Assembly: GCA_905221615.1 (NCBI GenBank)
Contig: CAJNDT010006135.1
Coordinates: forward strand, 1,516,934-1,580,933
Direction of reading: 5' to 3'
Source of the DNA: Symbiodinium sp. CCMP2592
Taxonomy: Eukaryota > Sar > Dinophyceae > Suessiales > Symbiodiniaceae
DNA: 64,000 nucleotides
Numbering within the stretch: position 1 is the stretch's first letter; every line of letters starts with the position of its first letter. The translations under genes were made by a program, and so were the position numbers. This document shows positions 43,127 through 52,100 of the stretch, piece after piece. The notes under the pieces were generated by a model. That model saw only the letters and a list, made by a program, of their open reading frames with translations, was not told the origin of the DNA and searched no databases.

Positions 43127-46044
43127 TCCTGCTGACACTTTAGAGGTCTCGAGGCAATCGATTGGCAAGACGCACTCGCACATCTGTTGTTTACCCTGTG
43201 GGGTAAGTCGACAGTCTGCACATACAATCGTACCACAGGAATAGCAAAAATAGCCTGTAGGCTGAAAGATCGATTATCTGGTCGTGTCATCAGCCGTATC
43301 CTTTGGTTAAGACTCATGGCTGTCCTGCGTACTCCTACAAATCTCTCCTTGGTAGGAGGTTCAGAGGAGGAAGATGCCGGATCTCTGGGTCTGTCCCACT
43401 CCTCTTCGTCAGGAGCCTCAGAATCCTTGATCATGAGTGGACTTCGGATTTTTCGATTCCATCGACTAACCCAGATTCTCTCTTTCATTTCCTGTTGCAT
43501 AGCCGGGTTAGACGATGACTTCGAGATTCGGTGCTTGCGATTTTCTCGAAGTCGAGCGCTGATGCGCTCATGTTCTCTTACGAGATCTTCCTCATCAGCA
43601 GGTTCCTCGTATTCGAGGTTGAGCTTGCTTCTGTTGACTCGATAATAACTTTCTGTTTCAGGATCGAAGAGAACTAGGAATTTCTCCTTCTCCTTTTTAG
43701 GAGATTTTGGTTTCTGTGGCTCTTCGTCTGAACTCTGAACATATTCTGTTTCAGGCTTTGGTTGGTCAAGTTTGACCTCCTTAAGTTTCTCTGTGATCTC
43801 TTCCGTGGGAGATTCTTTCTTCTCCTCCGACGCTGCAGGTGCAGAGTTCGTCTTGTGAGACGGATTAACATCAACTCGGAGTTCTGAGGATGACGAAGAT
43901 TTTGAGCTCTTTTCGCTTGATGCCGACTCATCGTCTGATTCTTCGTCACGATCCTGGTTAGGATCCGGTTCCTCAGGTTCCGTCTCTGTTCCAGAAGATT
44001 CTTCCTTGGGAGGAACTACGTTGGCGGAAGTATCCTGAACAGGTTCTGGAGGTTTGTGACCTGTCGTTATCTTAAGAACTTCGGTGGCGCTTCTGGTGCC
44101 GTCGGAGTTCCAGAGCTGTCCCATAAGACTGTCCGGATCCTTGTCAGCCTCGGCCTGCCGGGCGAGCTTGGATCTCGGATGGATCTCCTTTGCAGTAGTC
44201 TCCGTTTTCGGAGGTACCTCACCTGCAGAAGCGGTTTGCTCCAGGTTTGGAGCTGTGTCAGCCTCTGTCTGTGGCAGAGAAAAAGACTTCTTGTGAGAAG
44301 ATCTAGCCTTGGGAGGCTCTGGTGGCAGATTTCGCCTTGCCACTTTTCGAAGTGCCGATTCGATTTCTCGGCCGTAATTTGCGCACCATTTCTTCGACTC
44401 GTAAGTCGCTGACGGCATCTGTTCGGAGCAATGGTCTGCCCACCATGGTCCGATGCTCTTGAGCTCATCGTATTGCGATGATAACCAGAGTGTTTCGGAG
44501 GGTGCGAATACGGCGCTAAGAGTACGGGCATGCACTACATCTGGTGTAGCAAACATCCCTACTTGCGACTGCCACAGGTTTGTGACTTCGTTTACTACGT
44601 TATTTGCATCGAAGACCAGAAGCAGTGCCTTGTTGGCACGCAACATGGTCGGATTAGGATTCGCCAGGTTTAGCGTTGAGAACTGAACAGTGTCCCTGTT
44701 GGAACGACTGTTTTCATTCACAAGAGCTTGGAAATCTGGTGCTGTAACCACCTTTGCTAGGAGGTTTGATGGTACCAGACCGTGCCTCAGGATTGAGGAT
44801 AATGCCTGTAGGTCCGTGGCATGCATGATGTAACAAGGGTTGTTCTGTCGAACAAAATCCTCCATGCCGACGGGCCTTGGCGCGTTAGTGGAGAGACGCT
44901 GTGCATGGGACTGCACAGGATTGCTCCCCGTTGCCATGAAGTCTGAGATGGTCATGTGTGACCTTGGTCTCTCTTCTTCAGGATCTGGTTCTTCAGCTCT
45001 TGGTAGAGTTCGTCGTGAACCGTGTCCTCCCACTGCCGAAAGGAAAATTTTGCTCATGGTCAACACATTTGCATCCGGTGGGATGTTAACGGCGGCATCT
45101 GTGGTTTCGGCCTTGCCATCTTTGTTATAAACCATGGTGACCACAAACCTAGACTTAGTGTTGAGGAGGACACCAAGCGCGATCTCTTGTGGTGTATACT
45201 GTGCGAGCTCTGCATCGGCCAACTTGAACATGTCCAGAAGATAATTGTGTTGGCCAGCAAAGAGATCTGGGCGCTGGTTCTGAAGGTGTCTTGTTGAGTG
45301 TGCCAACCACCTTCCGACTCTGTTGGTCTTGGAAAGAATGTGGAAGCACATCTCTGGTGAGAGACCTGTTACATCTGCCAGTTTTGGCACTGAGGAGGAA
45401 TAGTCATATTCTCCGGATCCATCAAGGCTCACACATTGTTCTACCTCCAGTGGGAGGCCTGTCTGAAGGTGTTGTGCAAGCATCGTACAGAACTGGTGTG
45501 GATCACGAGCGTGATTACCGACATTGTTATCCCAGTATACAAGGGGACTGTTGTCCCATGGTCCTTGAAGGACTCCTTCATAGAGCCTGACTCCATGTCT
45601 GGAGTTTAGAGTGAGCCTTGCTCTACTCGCATGGCCATATTGTGAGATCAATTGAGCAAGATCTCTTGGATGCGGATTGAACACCTGTTGGTGATTCATG
45701 ATGATGAATTGAGGCTCATGATTTTTCTCACGTTTGTGAATTCGGTGTCCACCGTGTTCGGTGTTTCGACGTGATGCTTCCCGACGAGACTCGGGGTACG
45801 AGCTATCCATGTGTGGATGTCGCTCATGGTACGCCTGCACTGCCCTGGGTAGGGCGTGTCCATCACGGCTACGGAAGTTTGATCGTGTGCTCATTACGGC
45901 ACAATGACCAAACAGGATCAGGAACGCTTGGTTAGCCCGAAAGGCTGATTGCTGTAAGGCTCGAGGCTGAAAGCGGCTGCGGATGATACATATAATTCTC
46001 ATGAACATGTCCGATCTTAATGAAAACGCAGCTCGCAGACACAA
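43123..46044 (-). CDS. copia accessory ORF2: Tpt1/KptA-like domain protein
   Basis: Open for 973 codons; the first ATG is at 46,008, and the frame has a stop at about 46,071 upstream. Residues about 260-300 read LLDMFKLADAELAQYTPQEI then NTKSRF, which fits the N-terminal half of Tpt1/KptA RNA 2'-phosphotransferases (a 'DGW..vd.LL....t..ei...v..N.K.RF' pattern). Residues about 398-425 read CYIMHATDLQALSSILRHGL, matching the ADP-ribosyltransferase-fold 'LYHGT....l..Il..GL'. A 90-residue insert separates them. The enzyme family transfers a 2'-phosphate to NAD+ or otherwise modifies nucleic acid with NAD+. The C-terminal third is Glu/Ser/Pro/Lys-rich and highly charged, then a basic tail. I rate the family match moderate and activity unknown. 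Confidence 0.65.
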   Translation of the reverse strand: MCLRAAFSLRSDMFMRIICIIRSRFQPRALQQSAFRANQAFLILFGHCAVMSTRSNFRSRDGHALPRAVQAYHERHPHMDSSYPESRREASRRNTEHGGHRIHKREKNHEPQFIIMNHQQVFNPHPRDLAQLISQYGHASRARLTLNSRHGVRLYEGVLQGPWDNSPLVYWDNNVGNHARDPHQFCTMLAQHLQTGLPLEVEQCVSLDGSGEYDYSSSVPKLADVTGLSPEMCFHILSKTNRVGRWLAHSTRHLQNQRPDLFAGQHNYLLDMFKLADAELAQYTPQEIALGVLLNTKSRFVVTMVYNKDGKAETTDAAVNIPPDANVLTMSKIFLSAVGGHGSRRTLPRAEEPDPEEERPRSHMTISDFMATGSNPVQSHAQRLSTNAPRPVGMEDFVRQNNPCYIMHATDLQALSSILRHGLVPSNLLAKVVTAPDFQALVNENSRSNRDTVQFSTLNLANPNPTMLRANKALLLVFDANNVVNEVTNLWQSQVGMFATPDVVHARTLSAVFAPSETLWLSSQYDELKSIGPWWADHCSEQMPSATYESKKWCANYGREIESALRKVARRNLPPEPPKARSSHKKSFSLPQTEADTAPNLEQTASAGEVPPKTETTAKEIHPRSKLARQAEADKDPDSLMGQLWNSDGTRSATEVLKITTGHKPPEPVQDTSANVVPPKEESSGTETEPEEPDPNQDRDEESDDESASSEKSSKSSSSSELRVDVNPSHKTNSAPAASEEKKESPTEEITEKLKEVKLDQPKPETEYVQSSDEEPQKPKSPKKEKEKFLVLFDPETESYYRVNRSKLNLEYEEPADEEDLVREHERISARLRENRKHRISKSSSNPAMQQEMKERIWVSRWNRKIRSPLMIKDSEAPDEEEWDRPRDPASSSSEPPTKERFVGVRRTAMSLNQRIRLMTRPDNRSFSLQAIFAIPVVRLYVQTVDLPHRVNNRCASASCQSIASRPLKCQQE

Positions 46045-46055
46045 ATTTTCTTTTA
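46036..46055 (-). promoter_or_regulatory. internal copy of the polypurine-type motif
   Basis: Minus-strand TAAAAGAAAATTTGTGTCTG lies at the Pol/accessory-ORF junction and matches the motif beside the 3' LTR (38,713-38,694) in 19 of 20 bases. It could be a central polypurine tract or a signal for a separate RNA of the accessory ORFs. Confidence 0.5.
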
Positions 46056-46113
46056 GACGGAAAACAGTCTAAATAGAAAATCCAGCACATGGTTGTGCTA
46101 CCAGCAAACGAGA

Positions 46114-49100
46114 CTACCACCATATTCCTTGGCAGTAAAATAATCGGTAAATCTCTGTTGAGACATCGATTCCAAGGAAGGCTACCGCTGTGGCGGCATT
46201 CTTGAGATTGTCTATGATCCACCGAACAGTGAAAGCTTTATGTTGAAGAAGTTCACGGAAGGGTGGATGAATGTCTGTTTCTGGTAAATTCCCTGTTTCC
46301 AGAGCCTTGATAAGCTCATCAGGTTGCGCCGAGTGCTTTGTTAATGCATCAGCTAGGCAGTACTTCGAGCTTACATGAGCTAGGTCATCTAAAGATCCAG
46401 AGTTGGATTCCTTACGAAGCATCTGAATGAGGTGGTGAGTTTCCTTCTGCTCTGGAAGGTGTGTCGTGCCTGCTGTTGTCACAAGATTGTTCGCATCTGT
46501 TCTGATATGTATGGGTACGGTCTCTGATGAGAGATCTGCCCAAAGTCCCTTGAGGAACAGGCAAGTACCAAAGCAACGCATCAGTGCGTTAAGCTCTGCC
46601 ACTGTTGTGGACATTGTGGTTGTCGTAATCTTGTGAGACTCATAATCCACCAGGCTACCTCTCGAGGATGTTTCCTTAATAGAGGATTCAGAGAAATCGT
46701 TCTTCTTGGAAGAAGCAGCTGCTGCTGATTGTTTCATTCCCTTTAGCTTTGGATTTCGATCTTCAGCAAGGAAAATAACATGTGCTCTCTGAGATGATTT
46801 GTCATCATTGTTCCTGTAGGAAGCATCAGGGTAACCGAGGATTCTGAGATTTCCTTTCAGCGGCCAAAAACGCAGTTCTACTTCAGTAGACTTCAAAATC
46901 CTAACAAGCTTGTTCAATTCTCGAATATCACCGATAGTAGGCTTGGCAGCCTTACTCGCACACCGACTGAAGCGATAACAGATGTGAGCTTGAGTCCGGC
47001 TTTGTAGCCAGTTGATCTGTCCTAAAACACTTCTGTAAGCAGTGTGCTGCTGTGGTGTGCATTGTTGCTCATTGTTGAGCTTCTTATCAAAAACAATTTC
47101 CTCTAGAGCTTCAACAGCTAGGTTCTGATTTACTGAGATATGTGCTGGCACTGATGCTGTAGCATCCTTCCAGACTAATCTCTGTCCTACAAACATAATA
47201 TCGTTCGTGTCTTCAGAACCGACTGCAAACTCCTTTTTGATCGATTCAATCACGGCCTTACGAAAGGTGTCATCACCGGCCATGCACAGGTCATCTACAT
47301 GTAAACAGACTACTCCATGTACCTGTCTACCCTTGGCATTGTTGCCTGCTATGGGATCTAGGAGATAGTCAATCGCTGATTCCATGGTCTTAGGCTGAGA
47401 CTTCTTGAGCTCAGCATCTGCTGTTGCAGACTTCTTACCATACAGAACATATGTACAGCGATCCGCACGGGTTGGCACCAGGCCGTAAGACAGGAGTGCC
47501 TTATCAACGATGTTCCACCATCTTCGAGGTGCATCGTTAAGTCCATAAGCGGGTTTCTTCATCCTCGCTGCAATGTAGGGAGGATAACCTGCTTCAGGAG
47601 GAATCTGACAGATTATGTCTCTCGACTCATCATAGGCTTCACCCTGCAGAAAAGCAGTCTTTAGGTCGATGTGTGTCAGTCTCCACAGCTTGTTAGCTGC
47701 TAGTTGAATCGCCAAGCGGAAACCTGGGCGACTCGCAGCAGGACTATCAGTTTGCTGTATGTCCTTTTGTCGATCCTGGAAACCTCTTAGGACCCATCGG
47801 GCCTTGCACTTAAGGAAGTTTCCGTCCTTATCTCTTTTTAGAGTCAGGACCCATCGACCAGTGACATAATTTCGGATGTTTCCGAGTTTCCGTGTATCGA
47901 CGAGCTCAAAGACATCATTGTCTAGCCAGCTCTGATATTCTGCTGCTTTCGCTTCATCAAACTGTTTCTTCATCTCACGCTTTTCCTTGGCGGTTGCCTC
48001 CTTCCGTTGTGCCTTCTGGGTCAAATTTGCTGAGTTCCTGGGGGAACTTAGGGATAAGGCCTTGTCCTCTTCCGTGAGAAGATCATACTCTTCACGGATG
48101 TCAGATCGGAACCTTTTGGTGGGTTTATACCGTGTTCGGTCTGACCTCACTCTTGATGTTACCTCTCTGATGTCTACGGGTCCGCCATGCATGTACCGAG
48201 GCATGGAGAAAGAACCTGTGTTACTGCACAGTTTCTGTTCTTCTGTGAGAAGGATCCAGTCCTTCTCATCTACGACCAGGTCACCTTCCTCATCAGAGTA
48301 ATACCTTGTGTCTTCTGACTCGGCATCGCTCTCCGGTTCTGGTGAACCAGAGGTGTGAGGAGGAGCGGACGGTTGTCCGGGGTCGTCCGGGACCAGTTCT
48401 TCTTCAGAATCTTCTTCATCTTGTTGTAACGGAAGAATGGGTCCCTGTGGATGTGCCTTCGGTTTAGGTTTTGGTGTCGGCACCTGTGAAGGTGATTTCT
48501 GTTTGTGCGGCGAAACTTTCCTTTCCGATGAAGACCTTGGCGACACATCACCCCCCAGACGCCGAGGAGACGGAACGCGAGGAGGCGGATGCACGCGAGG
48601 CTTAGCCCGAGCAGGAGCCACGGGCTCATCGGAGGAAACGGCCGGTAGTCGCGGTGGAGGTATGGGAGGAGGAGGACGCGACGGCGGCGTGCCGGGAGGC
48701 ATCGGCTGATCTGGTTCCGGCATAGAGACATCGTCAGATGTGATCCGTGAGCGATTAGTGCTCATGGGTTCTGACGGGTCTGACGGCGAAACCTCTTCGT
48801 CCGACATGATAACATCCGGCGGTGTTCGCACGGACGGTGAAGTCTTGCCGCCTGTCATCTGGAAGAGCACCCCCGAGAAGGTTGATGGGTGTACCTTGTT
48901 CCAGGAAACCTGGTGCGGCAAGCAGCACGTCATAGTCGAATTGGGCTTCTTCTTGTTCCAGAAGACAAGAACGCCATCAGTTACACTGGTGAGTGCTTTG
49001 ACTGTTCCAAATGTACCTCTGTATAGAGTACACTGTTCGAAACCAGACCCTGGTAAGAGTCTTGATCTAAGGCGAGTAATGTCTGACACCAAGGCATCAA

Positions 49101-52100
49101 GGGACGGTGATGGTTTGGAATGATGCAATGGTAATTCAGTTTTACTCGATAAGGAATTTACTCTAGCAACAAGTGATCTGATTTTCGGATCTTGCAAGAG
49201 TTTGGAATCCTTGAGAGGATTTGCTGTCAAAAGTGAATACTCCTGGTCAAGAAGTTCCGAAAGTCCCTGGAGGCATTCATCTCCAGAGTATTCTAGCATG
49301 TCTGTGACCAAAGAAAGATGAGATGCATATGCATCTCTCTTCAGGAATCTTGCCAAACACGAGGCAAAGGTCTCACAGAATTCATAAGGATACACTTGTG
49401 CGAGTTTCGTTTTAAGACCGTAGCCTTGAATACCCTTTTCGTCTCCTGGTGGAGATGTTGGAGATTTCGTTTTGGCAGAATGCCTCTGGAGAGGAGTTAG
49501 AACCTGCGGTGGCAGGTTGTGCATGAAAATCGAGGATTTCGATTCATAGTATCCTTTTGGATCTTTCATGCCATAGGCTTGTAGGTTACAGACCTCATAG
49601 CTGATCTTGCGGTTGGAAAACAGGCGTTTTGCTTCTGGTGAAGACCAGAGCCTGCTGTAGTATGGGTTCTCAAGAACAAAGTAACGTCCGAGCTTCATTT
49701 GGTGGTCTGCGACCGATTCACAGAATTTTAAAACAGAAAGTCTCTTGGCAGAGCCTTTCTTCCACTGTGAGTACCAGCTAGACCACTGAGAGTGATCGGG
49801 TGACATAACAATAATAGTAGGTTCTTGTTCCTTGATGATCCTAAGAAGATTGGAGCGACCTTGAGGTTGCTCAAGATCTAGACCACTACGCAAGTCGACT
49901 GGCTGACCTACTCGCAGACCTGACAGGGCAGCCTTGTGACTCATACGGGGAGATCCACCGTAGAGTTCTAGGAAGTCAATCTTCCCAGTGCTGGTGACCT
50001 GCCAGTGACACTCTTGATGCGGAACCGTTAGGTCTGTCGACTGCAGGGAAGCATCAAAGGTGACCATGCAACTTGCGTGATCAGAACCTTCTGACGTCAG
50101 AGTTTCCTCATCAGGCGCGAGAGGAATCTCCACATCAGATGTTATGTCATAATTTTTCCTCAGTTTTGAGATATTAACGCGGACGATGCGTGTTCCAAGA
50201 TCCACACCTACCATGGATCCTCCGAGTTCGGAGATCACCTTTCCTTTTAGCCAAGATCCATGTTTGGACCCAGTTGATCCAATCTTAGACTTATCCTCTG
50301 ACCAGTAGAAAACCTTATCTCCCAAAGAGAAAGGTCCTTCGGTCATTGACAGTCTGGCCGCAAGATCTCTGCGCAGATCATCAGATTGGCGTGCCTCTTG
50401 GTAAGCCCTGTTGGCAAGCTCCTTAATGGCTCTCGCAGTGACTTCCGTATCAGTTGGATTACCTGTCAACTGATTGGGATCAGCGTTCTCTGGTGTTATA
50501 ACATCTCGAGGACGCCTACCAAAGGCCATTTCTAAAGGAGTAACTCCTCCATAGGTAATCGAAGAGTTTCTTGCCAAACATGCTTGTCGAACGAGGTTGC
50601 CATACTTCATGGTGATTCCGTTATACTGCGGGTCACCATCCTTCAGGATCTGAAGTATGATCTTAATCTGATGCTTCAGCAATCTTACAGCAGCTTCGGC
50701 CCTGTTGGGCCATGGTGTTCCAGGTCCTGTTGCTACAGGCTTGATATTCTGCCGATTGTAATAAGCCTCCATTTTTGGAGTCATGAATGCTTGATCTCCA
50801 ACTACAACCTTTGGGTTGATCTGAAATTTCTCAAAGTAGTCATTCATAATCGACATTGTAGTATGCTCTTCTTTATCCTGGACTACTTCGGAAGTCAACA
50901 GGTTTGTTGCTCCGTCATAGAGAATAAGAAATATTAAGCGACTATCCTTGCCGGGAATTGGAAGCTCACCGTGATCTACGAAGGTGAGATCACCGAAAGT
51001 CTCTGATCTTAAACCGGAAATCTTCGCTCTTGAAGGAGCTCTCACGTGTTCCTGACAGGCTGAACACTTTTTGACCAGTTGGTCATATAGCTCATATATC
51101 TCCTTTGGGATCTGTAAGGCTTTCGTGCGTCGCTTGAACTGATCCGTACTCATATGACGGTGCTTAAGGTGAAGCTTATAGAGTTCTACAGGGTCCTTAA
51201 GCTTCTCATGAATCCTGCGAAGAGCAATGGGAAGAGATGGCGATGGTTCTGCGACAATCTCTTCACCTGTAGGTGAGTCTGTACCAGGAGCCGGGTATTC
51301 TCTTGACTCAAGTGGTCTTACCTCCGTCCCGTCATCAGCTCCTGGGACCATAGACTTCTCTTCAACAGGAGGTTTGACCGCATATTTGCGGGTTTTCTTC
51401 AGAAGGTTTTTAAGACCCTTTGGAGTCTTTGTCTTCGCAGGTGGAACCTCAAGTCTTTCTTCTTCTGGAGGTTCGTGCGGTGCAGATGATTCTGCAGGTT
51501 TGTCTCTAGAGCCTGATGATGGTTCCGATGGTTCGGAAGGCTCAGGAGCATCACCAGATGGTTCTGGTGGATCAGGTTTCTTGGCAGATGATTCTGCCGG
51601 ATCAGATGGAAGAGGCTTCTTCTTACCTGTAATGCCCTTCGGTGGTGGATCAGCTGCTCCCTCAGGTGCCTTGTCGCAACCTTTGAGGTACGTATGAGCC
51701 CTTTTCTGTCCTGCGCAGGCTGGACAGCGACCTTCCGGGATCCTAGTATAAGGTCTTCCTTCTTCCTTTGGCTTCCTAGCTCCTAGAGCAGTCTCTGTCG
51801 CATTGAACGACGTACCTGATTTAGGGAGATACTTCCTGGTGGAAGTGAAGCCTAGAAGGTCCAATACCAAATGGTTATTGGTACTAATCGGAAGAGGGGT
51901 TTTATACAAACCGAAAGCTTCACACGTTGCTAGGTCAGCTGTGGGACTACACTCGAGGGTCATTCTTAGATTCCTCATCTGTTCGATGGAGAACAAAATG
52001 GGAACTCTCCCCTGATCCAAAACTTCTATGGTTGTATCTCTTCTTGGAGTTGTGTTGAACCATAGAGTTACACGCTCCTTGATAAGAGCTGTTTCACTAT

